From contig JAIXUN010000002.1 in the NCBI GenBank assembly GCA_027483535.1, forward strand, positions 1,240,001-1,304,000: a stretch of DNA of 64,000 nt, in the 5' to 3' direction. Below the pieces are notes generated by a model, which worked only from the letters and a program-made list of their open reading frames with translations, searched no databases and was not told the DNA's origin. Below are positions 42,967 through 52,217 of this stretch, piece by piece. Every line of letters begins with the position of its first letter. The stretch's first letter is position 1. A program made the translations under genes and the position numbers. This DNA is from a bacterium. Lineage in GTDB: Bacteria; Armatimonadota; Fimbriimonadia; Fimbriimonadales; Fimbriimonadaceae.

Positions 42967-43999
42967 AGTTGCGCTAGAAGCGCGACGGCAAGGCGACGAG
43001 ATTCTCTATCTTGGTTCCCTGAGGGGCCAGGAAAGCTCGATAGCGGCTGCCAACGATATCCTTTTTCATGGATTTCCTTCTTTGCCGCTTGTCGGACTAA
43101 AAAGCTTGGCGGGCGCAAAGGCCGCCCTCTTGCTGGTGAGATGCACCGCAATGGCGCGCAGTCGGTTGGCGGTGGTGAAGCCCGATGTCGTTTTTTCGAC
43201 GGGTGGCTACTCTGCGGCGCCGGTGATGCTGGCTGCGAAAACGTTGGGGATCCCTCTCGCGCTTCACGCTTGCGACGCGGTTCCGGGTCGAGCCCTGCGC
43301 ATGGTTGCGGAGTCTGCACTGACCATGACGTGCACCTTCAAATCGACTCCGAACAACGTTTCGCAATCGGTGAAGCAGAAGCTTCTGCGAACTGGGCATC
43401 CGGTCCGCGGTGAGTTAAGGTCGCGACTAGAAGGTGCTCGTGTTGGTGATAGAACGGGACCCATCTTTTCGTTCGGCGGATCGCAAGGAAGCGCCTTCCT
43501 CAACGACCTCCTACCGAAACTCGCCGTCGCCATGCCGGAAGCAAGTTTTCTTCTCTCAGCCGGAAAGGGTCAGTACGAGAAGGTCGCCTCGGGTGCTATC
43601 CCCAACAACTTGCGGGTCGTTCCGTTCCTTGAAGCGGAGGCGATGGCTAAGGCTTTAGGCGAAGCTCCTTTGGTGGTCGCTCGGAGCGGTAGCTCGATCT
43701 CTGAAATTGCGGTCTCACGAGTTCCATCGATATTGGTGCCGCTTCCATCCTCTGCTGACGATCATCAAGCCCATAATGCAAGAGAGTTCGAAGATATGGG
43801 CGTGGCAACGGTTTTGAAACAACCTTCTTCCGGCGTTGCCGAGCAGAGCACGGTGGTCGCCGCCAGAGACGCCATTGGTCGGTGGATCAACGGCCCGGCA
43901 GAGCTTTCGAACATTTTTGCGGAGTGGGATAACCCAAATGCCACCGCCGATATCTATCGCAACATGGTCGCGGTGCTAAGCGCTCGAGGGAGTCGCTAA
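42911..43999 (+). CDS. murG: Lipid II synthase (GlcNAc transferase)
   Basis: A 362-residue GT-B glycosyltransferase that adds GlcNAc to lipid I, giving lipid II at the inner face of the membrane. The N-terminus has TGGGTGGHVYPALEVA. GGYSAAPVMLAA, FGGSQGSAFLNDLLP and ARSGSSISEIA are in place. The common HEQN run before AVPG reads HACD here. The start is TTG 42911, 56 bases inside ftsW, with GGAGG six bases before it. murC follows after one base. Confidence 0.95.
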   Translation: MRVVVTGGGTGGHVYPALEVALEARRQGDEILYLGSLRGQESSIAAANDILFHGFPSLPLVGLKSLAGAKAALLLVRCTAMARSRLAVVKPDVVFSTGGYSAAPVMLAAKTLGIPLALHACDAVPGRALRMVAESALTMTCTFKSTPNNVSQSVKQKLLRTGHPVRGELRSRLEGARVGDRTGPIFSFGGSQGSAFLNDLLPKLAVAMPEASFLLSAGKGQYEKVASGAIPNNLRVVPFLEAEAMAKALGEAPLVVARSGSSISEIAVSRVPSILVPLPSSADDHQAHNAREFEDMGVATVLKQPSSGVAEQSTVVAARDAIGRWINGPAELSNIFAEWDNPNATADIYRNMVAVLSARGSR

Positions 44000-44000
44000 C

Positions 44001-46364
44001 GTGCGCAAAAAGGCCGAGATTGAAACCGCCTTCTCGCCAACCCATTCCTTGGCGCTGGTGGGGGCCTTTTACCTGGTGGGAGTTGGTGGAGCAGGCATGT
44101 CTGGACTCGCCCGGATGCTTCGCCACCGGGGGTATCACGTTGGCGGCTCAGACCTAGGTGGGTCGGTGGAATACGAGCGCTTGGTCGAGGAAGGGTTCGA
44201 TGAACTCTCGATTGGACACAGCCGTGAGGCGGTTGAAAGGTTTCTTGAGAACCATTCCGATCCGGTCGCGATCGTTTTGAGCGACGCCATCGACCTGGCG
44301 ACCTCTCCCGAATACAAAGCCGCTCAGGAGAGAGGGATTCCGGTCGTGCGCCGCTCGCAAGCGCTCGGTTGGATTCTTCGCGAGTACCGAGTCATCGCCG
44401 TGACAGGCACTCACGGTAAAACCACTACCACCGGAATGGTCGGGGCCGGGCTCATCGCTTCCGGCTTGGACCCCGTTGTTGTAGTCGGTGCGACCGTCCC
44501 TGAATGGGGAGGACCCATTAGAGAGGGGAATGGTGAATACGCCGTTGTGGAGGCGTGCGAAGCGTACGATTCTTACCAAGACATCGAGCCTTTTCTCGTG
44601 GTTCTCACCAACCTAGAAGGCGACCACCTTGACTATCACGGTAGTTATGAGTCGCTCCGGGACAGCATGGTTAGGTTTGTCTCTAAGGTCGGAAAAGAAG
44701 GCGGCCTTGTGTATTGCGCGGACGACCGAGGCGCCTCCGAAGTTGCCGAACTCACCGACGTCAGGTGCTTGCCATACGGCCTCTCGCGGGCGTGGCTCCA
44801 GCAGGTTTCCAACAAGTTTGAACTTGGAATCGACGTAGATGCCCTCCCTTCGGGGAAGGATCTAGACCTCTATCTTCCGGGCGATCATAACCGAATGAAT
44901 GCCACGGCTGCCCTCGCCGCCGCATCGTTCATCAATGAAGGCGGTCCTTGCGTAGACCTCGCCGCTTTCGAGCACGGACTGAAGAGGTTCACGGGGGCGG
45001 AGCGGCGCATGCAAGTGCTCGCGACAAGTCCGGTGACCGTGATCGACGATTACGCCCATCACCCGTCCGAGATTGCAGTGACGCTCCAAGCGGTGCGCGA
45101 GCGATATCCAAATCGTCGCGTGATCGCGGTCTTCCAGCCGCACCTTTACTCGCGCACGAAGGATGCCTACGAAGAGTTCGCCGCATCGCTCGATATCGCG
45201 GATTTGGTTTTTGTCACCGACATCTACCCGGCTCGGGAGCAACCGATCCCCGGCGTGAGTTCGGCTCGGATCGGCGAAAAGTGCTACCGCCCCGTTCGCT
45301 ATGTCCCCTCTCGTCACCTACTCCCTCGAGAAGTAGCGGCAATCGTCCAAGACGGCGATGTTGTGATCGCGATGGGTGCGGGGAACATCTCCGAGTTCGG
45401 TCCGGACCTTATCGCCGAGTTGGAGCGAGTTCAGACGCCTCGCCCCCGGCGCGTGTTGGTCGCTTTGGGCGGTGACAGTAGCGAACGGGAGGTTTCTTTG
45501 CACTCTGGTCGCGCCGTTGCCGCTGCTCTTCGCAAAATCGGAGTCGAAGTGGAGGTCCAAGACCTCAGCGACCTGCTCCTTCGCCGAGGCACCGTTCAGT
45601 CGCTCATCGGCTCTAACAGACCAGACGTCGTGTTCCTCGCCGTTCACGGCACCAACCAAGAAGATGGAGCCGTCCAGGGACTGCTAGAACTTCTTCACAT
45701 TCCGTACACGGGATCGGGCATCCAAGCAAGCGCGCTTGCAATGGATAAGGAAATGACCAAGAAGGTGCTCGCCCGAGAGGGGATTCCCGTGCCCAGAGGG
45801 GTCCTTGTCCGTTCGGTTGAAGACGAAATCCCAGTCTCGTTACCCGTCGTGGTAAAGCCGAACGCGCAGGGAAGCACGGTCGGTCTCACGTTCGCTCGAA
45901 CCCCGGAGGAGCTTCGACTTGGGATCGAGAAAGCATTGGCTTTCGATAAGTCGGTTCTGGTTGAGGAACTGATCGAGGGGATGGAGATTTCAACCCCTGT
46001 GCTCGTGGATCGAGCTTTACCTCCGGTTGAAATCGCACCTGTCAGCGGCGTTTACGATTTCGGAAACAAATACACTCCCGGCGCCACGGAGGAGATTGTC
46101 CCGGCTCGACTGCCTGCGGAGGTTCTCGCGAAAGCCCAGGAAACCGCCCTTGCGGCTCATCGAGCGCTCGGCTGCTCCGGGGCGACAAGAACCGATGCCA
46201 TCGTTCGAAACGGTGAGGTGATCGTTCTCGAAGTCAACACCCTGCCGGGGATGACTGGAACGTCACTCCTCCCGAACTCAGCCGCTGCGGCGGGGATTTC
46301 ATTCGAAGAGCTTTGCCGAATCATCATGGAGGACGCGCTCTCCCGCCATGCCTCCAAAACCTAA
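44001..46364 (+). CDS. murC/ddl: MurC-Ddl fusion: UDP-MurNAc:L-Ala ligase with D-Ala-D-Ala ligase
   Basis: A 787-residue two-enzyme protein. Residues 1 to about 475 are MurC (GVGGAGMSGLARML, ATP site TGTHGKTT at 135-142, DDYAHHPSEI, QPHLYSRTKD). Residues about 484-787 are an ATP-grasp D-Ala-D-Ala ligase (GGDSSEREVSLHSG, VKPNAQGSTVGL, EVNTLPGMTGTSLLP). A short linker joins them with no stop or frameshift. The same fusion is known in Chlamydia. It makes the first peptide bond and the D-Ala-D-Ala used by murF. GTG 44001 has GGGAG eight bases before. ftsQ starts inside its end. Confidence 0.95.
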   Translation: MRKKAEIETAFSPTHSLALVGAFYLVGVGGAGMSGLARMLRHRGYHVGGSDLGGSVEYERLVEEGFDELSIGHSREAVERFLENHSDPVAIVLSDAIDLATSPEYKAAQERGIPVVRRSQALGWILREYRVIAVTGTHGKTTTTGMVGAGLIASGLDPVVVVGATVPEWGGPIREGNGEYAVVEACEAYDSYQDIEPFLVVLTNLEGDHLDYHGSYESLRDSMVRFVSKVGKEGGLVYCADDRGASEVAELTDVRCLPYGLSRAWLQQVSNKFELGIDVDALPSGKDLDLYLPGDHNRMNATAALAAASFINEGGPCVDLAAFEHGLKRFTGAERRMQVLATSPVTVIDDYAHHPSEIAVTLQAVRERYPNRRVIAVFQPHLYSRTKDAYEEFAASLDIADLVFVTDIYPAREQPIPGVSSARIGEKCYRPVRYVPSRHLLPREVAAIVQDGDVVIAMGAGNISEFGPDLIAELERVQTPRPRRVLVALGGDSSEREVSLHSGRAVAAALRKIGVEVEVQDLSDLLLRRGTVQSLIGSNRPDVVFLAVHGTNQEDGAVQGLLELLHIPYTGSGIQASALAMDKEMTKKVLAREGIPVPRGVLVRSVEDEIPVSLPVVVKPNAQGSTVGLTFARTPEELRLGIEKALAFDKSVLVEELIEGMEISTPVLVDRALPPVEIAPVSGVYDFGNKYTPGATEEIVPARLPAEVLAKAQETALAAHRALGCSGATRTDAIVRNGEVIVLEVNTLPGMTGTSLLPNSAAAAGISFEELCRIIMEDALSRHASKT

Positions 46365-47160
46365 GCGCAGACCGACGGGAAAGACAGCCCCAAGGCAAAT
46401 AGCCACAAAGCCAAGGGCCGCAAAGACGACCGGAGCAAAAAAGCGCGTTCGACGACGCGTGCGCTGGACCCCCATTCTTTGGATTCTGCTCCTTGTCAAC
46501 CTATCCCTTGCTTACCGATACAGCCCGATGACCACTCTCCAAACGGTGAAAATCGAAGGGGCTAGAGATGGCGATCGAGAGTTCTTCCAGACTTCTCTGA
46601 AAGAGTTAAACGGTATCCCGGCTTTCCAGATCAATATCCCTTCGGTCGAATCTAAAGCCGACCAAATCGATGCCATTGAATCGTTCGCCTTTCAGAAGTC
46701 GGTGCTGGGATCGGGTCGACTGGTGGTGAAGTACCGCACCCCGGTGGCTCGAATCGAGGGGATGCCCAATGTGTTTCTCGGCAGAGACGGGGCAATTTTT
46801 CGCGATGAGCGACCCGGTCTTGTGCCGGAGATGTCGGTGATTTTCCACACCGGAGTGAAACTCACCGTCGTAACCGTCGCCGCGCCCTTCAATACCGAAA
46901 GGATCGCATGGCTTGCCGATAACGCTTCGGTTTTAGGATTGCCCGAGACTCGGATCGATGTTGCGGATACGGGATCTTTGTCGCTTCTTTCGGAAGGGGC
47001 AAAGATTGTTTTGGGCGTTAGCGATGATCTTCCGCAAAAATTGACCCGATTGAAGCAGTTAATCGAGCAGAACCCGAGCTTAATTGCCGATGCAAAAGAA
47101 ATAAACTTGATGGACCCAGAACGTCCGGTCTGGGTAAGGCGTTCGCAAGAAGAGAGATGA
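46348..47160 (+). CDS. ftsQ: Cell division protein FtsQ/DivIB
   Basis: A 270-residue bitopic protein. A Lys/Arg-rich cytoplasmic tail of about 40 residues leads to a membrane helix (TPILWILLLVNLSLAY), a POTRA domain (LQTVKIEGARDGDREFF onwards) and a beta domain. The position after murC and before the DUF881 gene fits DivIB. It bridges FtsL/FtsB to the divisome. It overlaps murC/ddl by 17 bases and the next gene by four. Confidence 0.85.
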   Translation: MPPKPKRRPTGKTAPRQIATKPRAAKTTGAKKRVRRRVRWTPILWILLLVNLSLAYRYSPMTTLQTVKIEGARDGDREFFQTSLKELNGIPAFQINIPSVESKADQIDAIESFAFQKSVLGSGRLVVKYRTPVARIEGMPNVFLGRDGAIFRDERPGLVPEMSVIFHTGVKLTVVTVAAPFNTERIAWLADNASVLGLPETRIDVADTGSLSLLSEGAKIVLGVSDDLPQKLTRLKQLIEQNPSLIADAKEINLMDPERPVWVRRSQEER

Positions 47161-47924
47161 ATCCATTCGCACGAAGAATGCAAGCCGCTGATGGTTGGGT
47201 TTGGCCCACCACGCTCGTCAGTCTGGTGCTGGGGTTTATGATTTCGTCTGTTTGGGTGACCGCCCAAAATCGGCGTGAGAGAATTGCGTCGTTGGACTCC
47301 ACTCAGCGGAGCAGAGTTTCTCTCAACTCGATCGACCTCGAGGAGTTTGAAAAGCTCAAAGAGGAAGTTCAAAAGCTTCGAGAAGACAAGACGAAGCTCG
47401 AAAACGCCGTTGCCGACAAGAGCAGCAGCACAAAGATCTTGAACGATCAGCTCCAGGAGAGTAAGAACTTCGGAGGGTTGGTAGAAGTCGAAGGTCCGGG
47501 GGTGGTCGTTACCCTTCGGGACTCTTCCAAAGCCGGACCTCAGGGGTCCATGGCGACCATCGTCGATCCGGAATCCGTGATTCACGATCTTGACGTGCTG
47601 AAGGTGGTAAACGAACTCAACGCCTCTGGAGCCGAGGCCGTGAGCGTGAACAACTTGCGCGTGGTGAGTACGACGAGTATTCGATGTGTGGGGCCCACCA
47701 TCCTTGTGGACGGCACTCGGATTTCGACTCCGGTAGTCATTCGTGCGATCGGCGATCGTGAAACGCTCTACTCGGGAATGAACATGCCCGGTGGCGCCTT
47801 GGCTGCCGTTCGTGGTACGGACCCGGCGATGGTCACGGTCGAGAAAGTAGACTCAATCACCCTTCCTGCATATACAGGGTCCACCGCTCGAAAACTAGCG
47901 AAGACGATTGAGAAAAAACAATGA
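47157..47924 (+). CDS. DUF881 family division-cluster protein (YlxW/YlxX-like)
   Basis: A 255-residue protein with a membrane helix at about 17-36, a coiled coil (EEFEKLKEEVQKLREDKTKL) and a DUF881 domain at about 105-245 (GLVEVEGPGVVVTLRDSS, LKVVNELNASGAEAVSVN, then PVVIRAIGD). In Bacillus subtilis the same place after divIB is held by ylxW and ylxX; the function there is still unclear. Here one gene takes that place. It overlaps ftsQ and sbp by four bases each. Confidence 0.88.
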   Translation: MNPFARRMQAADGWVWPTTLVSLVLGFMISSVWVTAQNRRERIASLDSTQRSRVSLNSIDLEEFEKLKEEVQKLREDKTKLENAVADKSSSTKILNDQLQESKNFGGLVEVEGPGVVVTLRDSSKAGPQGSMATIVDPESVIHDLDVLKVVNELNASGAEAVSVNNLRVVSTTSIRCVGPTILVDGTRISTPVVIRAIGDRETLYSGMNMPGGALAAVRGTDPAMVTVEKVDSITLPAYTGSTARKLAKTIEKKQ

Positions 47925-48343
47925 GCCTAATGCCACTCTTGGCGGTACTTATCGGCGCAATCATCGCCGTGTACGCCCGTGTTCAAGTCGACCCCAAAGT
48001 CGCTCCATACATGGCGCTTGCTTGTCTGGCTGGGTTGGACACGCTGCTGGGTGGCATTCGATCTGCAGCGGAAGGTCAGTTTAAAAAAGACGTCTTCGTC
48101 ACCGGTTTCATCTCGAACGTCCTCTTCGCTTCGTTCCTCGCTTGGCTTGGCGACCAGATTTACATCAACCTGCTTTTTGCAGTAGCCCTAGTGCTTGGAG
48201 CCAGAATCTTTAATAATCTAAGCCTCATCCGAAGGCATCTCTTAACGAGATACCAGGACTACGTCGCAAGGAAAAGGGAATTGGCCGCACAGCAAACACA
48301 AGCCGTTAGCACCACGGGAACCGGATCGGAGGTGCAATCGTGA
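47921..48343 (+). CDS. sbp: Small basic membrane protein Sbp (DUF1290)
   Basis: A 140-residue protein with three to four membrane helices and a conserved core (YMALACLAGLDTLLGGIRS, then FVTGFISNVLFASFLAWLGD). It matches the DUF1290 small basic protein that precedes ftsA in Bacillus. A C-terminal Gln/Thr-rich tail is added. Role unknown; a division-linked membrane role is assumed from position. ATGA and GTGA overlaps couple it to both neighbours. Confidence 0.9.
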   Translation: MSLMPLLAVLIGAIIAVYARVQVDPKVAPYMALACLAGLDTLLGGIRSAAEGQFKKDVFVTGFISNVLFASFLAWLGDQIYINLLFAVALVLGARIFNNLSLIRRHLLTRYQDYVARKRELAAQQTQAVSTTGTGSEVQS

Positions 48344-49560
48344 GCGGCGACTGGACATGCGTTCTGGACCTTGGGTCCTCAAAGATAGTCGCCCTTGTCG
48401 CCGAACCTGCCGAAGACGGCGGGGTTTCGATTATCGCGTTAGAATCGGCTCCGTGCAAGGGTCTGAAGCGTGGTGCGATCGTCGATCTTGAAGAGACCGC
48501 GCGAACGATCGATGCTCTTGCTAGAAAGCTCAGCGCAAAGTTTGGTCGAGAATTCACCGACTTCGTGGTGAGCGCCGCAGGACCGCACGTTGAAGGCACG
48601 AATGCGCAGGGCTTCAAGGAGATCATCCCGAGAAACCGATCCATTACGCACCAAGACGTGATGGAGGTGATCCAGCACAGCCGATCGATCCTGTTAGCTC
48701 CAGATCGTGAGCAGATCCAAGCCATTCCGCGTGAGTTTCGAGTTGATAACCAACGAAACATTCTTCGCCCGGTCGGCATGACAGGTGGAAAGTTAGAGGT
48801 CGTCACGTACTTGGTGAGCAACCAGACCGCCCAGGTCCAGAATGTTCAGAGAGCGCTGAATCTCACTGGGAAGAATCTGGAACAGCTCGTTCTGGGTCCG
48901 CTTGCTTCTGGCATCGCGGTTCTCACTCCCGAGGAACTCGAGATCGGTACCGCGGTGCTGGACTTCGGTGCCGGCAAGACCGACATGGCGATCTTCAGCC
49001 AAGGTTCTCTGGCGTACAGTTGCAGCATTCCCATCGGGTCCGCCCTGATCACTTCCGACATTTCCAAGCTGCTCAAAACCGCGCCCGAAGAGGCCGAACG
49101 GCTCAAGCTGGAATCTGGGTGTGCGCTTGCCGGGTCGGTTTCTGAGCAGGAGATCGTTGAGGTTCGTCAGCTAGGGCAACCGATGGCTCGCCCGATGCAA
49201 AAGCGCGTGCTCGCTGAGATTATCGAGAGTCGCGTGAGGGAAATGACGGGCATGGTGAAGGGCCAACTGGAGAAGAGCGGATTCCAAGGACTCCTTCCGG
49301 GTGGGTTCGTCCTTACCGGAGGGGGCGCGAAATTGGACAAGTGCGATGTTCTGCTCAGGAGCGTCGTTGGTGCCTATCCGGTGCGGAAAGGGGCGCCCGA
49401 TATTGGCGGAGATCTTGATCCGTTCGGATACGGGGTTGCCGTTGGAATGGCTCAGTTTGTGATCCAAATTAGCGAAGAGCTCGAACCCATAGATGGGGCT
49501 CAAAGTTGGCAAGATCGAGTGAAATCTCTCTGGTCACTTCTGAAAGGAAAAGCCGAGTAA
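48340..49560 (+). CDS. ftsA: Cell division protein FtsA
   Basis: A 406-residue actin-fold protein that tethers FtsZ to the membrane. The phosphate-1 loop is VLDLGSSKIVALVAEP, the SHS2/1C region follows (GVSIIALESAPCKGLKRG), then the VLDFGAGKTDMAIF phosphate-2 loop and GFVLTGGGAKLDKC adenosine motif. The C-terminus is amphipathic (WQDRVKSLWSLLKGK), as needed for membrane binding. The start is GTG 48340 in a GTGA overlap with sbp. Confidence 0.95.
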   Translation: MSGDWTCVLDLGSSKIVALVAEPAEDGGVSIIALESAPCKGLKRGAIVDLEETARTIDALARKLSAKFGREFTDFVVSAAGPHVEGTNAQGFKEIIPRNRSITHQDVMEVIQHSRSILLAPDREQIQAIPREFRVDNQRNILRPVGMTGGKLEVVTYLVSNQTAQVQNVQRALNLTGKNLEQLVLGPLASGIAVLTPEELEIGTAVLDFGAGKTDMAIFSQGSLAYSCSIPIGSALITSDISKLLKTAPEEAERLKLESGCALAGSVSEQEIVEVRQLGQPMARPMQKRVLAEIIESRVREMTGMVKGQLEKSGFQGLLPGGFVLTGGGAKLDKCDVLLRSVVGAYPVRKGAPDIGGDLDPFGYGVAVGMAQFVIQISEELEPIDGAQSWQDRVKSLWSLLKGKAE

Positions 49561-49605
49561 GTCTCACGAATTTTCGGCGAGACGGATAAACTGGCGCTAA
49601 AGATT

Positions 49606-49627
49606 CTCGATTTTTGAAAAAATCGAG
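49606..49627 (+). repeat. AT-rich hairpin between ftsA and ftsZ
   Basis: CTCGATTTTT (49606-49615) is repeated inverted as AAAAATCGAG (49618-49627) with a two-base gap, so the innermost pairs must open. A second stem, GTCTC/GAGAC, lies at 49561-49565 and 49579-49583. They could slow transcription between ftsA and ftsZ or shape the ftsZ leader. Confidence 0.4.
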
Positions 49628-49646
49628 TTATCCACACTTTTCCACA
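49628..49646 (+). promoter_or_regulatory. Two DnaA boxes in direct repeat upstream of ftsZ
   Basis: TTATCCACA (49628-49636) is the perfect consensus DnaA box. TTTTCCACA (49638-49646) is one mismatch away. They repeat with a 10-bp period, one helical turn, 70 bp before ftsZ. This fits DnaA control of ftsZ expression. Confidence 0.6.
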
Positions 49647-49715
49647 CGATATCCCAAGCCCAGCAGTTTAGAATGGGTTTTTATCGTGAGAAGGTCTAAG
49701 TCGGAGATTCAAAAC

Positions 49716-50948
49716 GTGCTTCCAACGAATAACGCAATCATCAAAGTAGTCGGTGTCGGCGGCGGTGGCGGAAACGCTGTCCAGCGAATGATCGAAAGCG
49801 GCATCAAGGGTGTCGAGTTCATCGCCATGAACACCGATGTACAGGTGCTTGATCGAAGTTCGGCAACGAAGAAGGTTCAAATTGGTGCCAATTCCACGCG
49901 TGGTCTTGGTGCGGGCGGAAATCCTGAGGTTGGTAAGGTAGCCGCCGAAGAGTCGAAGAACGAAATTCGACGCGTCCTTGAGAATGCCGACATGGTCTTC
50001 ATCACCGCCGGAATGGGCGGTGGAACGGGTACGGGTGCGGCACCTGTGGTGGCCGATATCGCCCGGGAGATGGGTGCACTGACGGTTGCGGTTGTGACCA
50101 AGCCGTTCACCTTTGAAGGTCCCCGACGGTCGAAGCTCGCCGAGCAGGGAATCACCTCGCTCATGGGTCGAGTCGACACCATCATCACGATTCCGAACGA
50201 CCGGCTTTTGAACGTTGTTGAGCGAAAGACGACCTTGATGGAAGCCTTCCGAGTCGCCGACGATGTACTTCGACAAGGTGTCCAAGGAATTTCCGACATC
50301 ATCACCATCCCCGGCCAGATCAACGTGGACTTCGCCGACGTTCGAGCGGTGATGGAGAACGCGGGTCCGGCGCTCATGGGTATCGGTTACGGTGTGGGCG
50401 AGCAACGCGCCATTCAAGCGGCTCAAGCAGCGACCAACTCCTCCTTGCTGGAACAGACCATCCACGGAGCCAAGGGCTTGCTAGTCAACATTTCTGCGGG
50501 CGAGGATCTTACTCTTGCCGAGGCGAGCGAGGCGATGCGCTACATCCACAGCCTGTGCGATGCCGAAGAGTCGAACATCTTCTTCGGAACCGTTGTCGAC
50601 CCAACCCTCGAAGGAACGGTTCGAGTGACCGTCTTGGCAACGGGCTTCAACCCGTACAGCCGAGAAGGGAAGCAAGTGGTTCGGGAGGCGTACGGAGTTC
50701 CCGACGTGGCTCAGTCTGCCGGAGTGACCAACGCGCCCGTCCAAGAGGCTCCCGTTGCCCGAAATCCGGTTCTTGGACCGGTTCCCAATGCAACGCCCTC
50801 GGTGACCCCGCAAGCATCGTCTCAGGACGTGGTCGCGGCGGCACGAGAACGACTGTTCAACAGACAGATTGTCGATCCTGTAGAGGTGATCGACGAGTCC
50901 GACTTAGATATTCCTGCCTTCATCCGCGAGCATCGCTCTCGTGGATGA
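49716..50948 (+). CDS. ftsZ: Cell division GTPase FtsZ
   Basis: A 410-residue tubulin homologue that forms the Z-ring. The start GTG 49716 has GGAG nine bases before it and gives [17 protein letters not shown] next to the start, as expected; longer frames read through the DnaA-box region. The GTP signature GGGTGTG is at 101-107. A variable linker of about 60 residues (Val/Pro/Ala) leads to the conserved C-terminal peptide [15 protein letters not shown] that binds FtsA. It is the last gene of the cluster, 28 bp before the terminator stem. Confidence 0.97.
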   Translation: MLPTNNAIIKVVGVGGGGGNAVQRMIESGIKGVEFIAMNTDVQVLDRSSATKKVQIGANSTRGLGAGGNPEVGKVAAEESKNEIRRVLENADMVFITAGMGGGTGTGAAPVVADIAREMGALTVAVVTKPFTFEGPRRSKLAEQGITSLMGRVDTIITIPNDRLLNVVERKTTLMEAFRVADDVLRQGVQGISDIITIPGQINVDFADVRAVMENAGPALMGIGYGVGEQRAIQAAQAATNSSLLEQTIHGAKGLLVNISAGEDLTLAEASEAMRYIHSLCDAEESNIFFGTVVDPTLEGTVRVTVLATGFNPYSREGKQVVREAYGVPDVAQSAGVTNAPVQEAPVARNPVLGPVPNATPSVTPQASSQDVVAAARERLFNRQIVDPVEVIDESDLDIPAFIREHRSRG

Positions 50949-50976
50949 TCACGGATGCGCCCGTCGGTCCATCAGC

Positions 50977-51004
50977 GGCGTCCTCTCTTGAGGGCGCCTT
51001 TTTT
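50977..51004 (+). terminator. Terminator at the end of the dcw cluster
   Basis: GGCGTCCTC (50977-50985) pairs with GAGGGCGCC (50990-50998) with one internal mismatch, loop TCTT, followed by six T. It closes a run of 16 genes that begins at the promoter near 31711. Confidence 0.85.
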
Positions 51005-51200
51005 CTGTCCGTTTGTTTCTCAAGAACCCTCAACCACGGAGACTGTGGTTTGGATTCGAGGATTGTTTTAGGGGTTGTCGCCTCATCTTGGCGGTATCAT
51101 CCTCCGTTGGGAGGCGTTCTTGGTAGAACACCCGAGCCATTCGATTCTTCTTCAGACGAGTCAGCGGCTTTCTGCGTAGACCTTCCCTAGAGGACCACAC

Positions 51201-52217
51201 GTGGCACAACAAGCCGAGTATAAGATCACGGAATCCGCGGCAGAGCTTGAACAGCATTTGCGCGACATGCTCTTCATTCGGCACTTCGAAGAGAAGTGCA
51301 ACGTCGTTTACCGACAGGGCAAGGCAGGAGGCTACATGCACGTTTACATCGGCATGGAAGCACTCGCTGTTGGCTGGATGCGAGCAATCCGCCCCGGTTA
51401 CGACTACGTCATCACCGCATATCGCGACCACGCTCACGCGTTGCTGTTGGGAACTCCTGCAGTGGCGGTCATGGCGGAGATCATGGGTCGAAAAGCGGGA
51501 ACCGCAGGCGGTAAGGGCGGTTCGATGCACATCTACGACCCCAAGAACGGTTTCTATGGCGGTTGGGGCATCGTTGGCGGACACATCCCGCTCGGTGCAG
51601 GATTGGCTTTTGCTGCCAAGTACCGCGGCGAAGATCGCGTAACGCTCAACTTCATGGGTGACGGCGCGGCCAACCAAGGCGTCGTTTTCGAGACCCTCAA
51701 CATGTCCGGTCTTTGGGACCTGCCGTGTATCTACATCGTCGAGAACAACGAGTTCGCGATGGGAACCCGGCTTGAGTATCACGCCGCCGACCCCGAGCTT
51801 TGGAAGCGTGGCCTCCCGTTCGGCATCCGAAGCGAGCGAGTAGACGGCATGGACGTTCTTGCCATGAAGCGCAAGGCCGAAGAACTCGTCGAGTACGTCC
51901 GAACCGAGAAGAAACCGGTTTGGGTGGAAGTGATGAGCTACCGATACTCGGGTCACGGCGCAGCCGACAACGATCGACAGCTTTACCGAACCAAGGAAGA
52001 AGAAGAGAACGCGTGGCAACGAGACCCCATCGCTCGACTCAAGCGACAGATGATGGAACTCGGTTACCTGAACGAAGAAAAGTTCGAAGCGATCGAAGAA
52101 GAAATCCTTGCCGATGTGGAGAAGGTCTATGAGGAAGCCGACGCAAGTCCGTTCCCAGATCCGACCGAGGTTTACGACAACATTTACAGCGACATGAAGC
52201 CAGAGGCAGGCCACTAA
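51201..52217 (+). CDS. pdhA: Pyruvate dehydrogenase E1 component, alpha subunit
   Basis: A 338-residue thiamine-diphosphate subunit. The cofactor motif runs GDGAANQG (153-160) to ENNEFAMGT (181-189). GGKGGSMHIYD and the phosphorylation-loop region RYSGHGAADND are also present. With pdhB it forms the E1 that decarboxylates pyruvate and acylates E2 lipoyl groups. The start is GTG 51201. E2 and E3 genes are not in the window. A branched-chain 2-oxoacid specificity cannot be fully excluded. Confidence 0.92.
   Translation: MAQQAEYKITESAAELEQHLRDMLFIRHFEEKCNVVYRQGKAGGYMHVYIGMEALAVGWMRAIRPGYDYVITAYRDHAHALLLGTPAVAVMAEIMGRKAGTAGGKGGSMHIYDPKNGFYGGWGIVGGHIPLGAGLAFAAKYRGEDRVTLNFMGDGAANQGVVFETLNMSGLWDLPCIYIVENNEFAMGTRLEYHAADPELWKRGLPFGIRSERVDGMDVLAMKRKAEELVEYVRTEKKPVWVEVMSYRYSGHGAADNDRQLYRTKEEEENAWQRDPIARLKRQMMELGYLNEEKFEAIEEEILADVEKVYEEADASPFPDPTEVYDNIYSDMKPEAGH

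Noticed and set aside
49614-49715. A longer FtsZ start at TTG 49614 or GTG 49686
   Set aside because: These would place the hairpin and DnaA boxes or weakly preceded codons inside the gene; GTG 49716 has a proper ribosome site and gives the standard FtsZ N-terminus.
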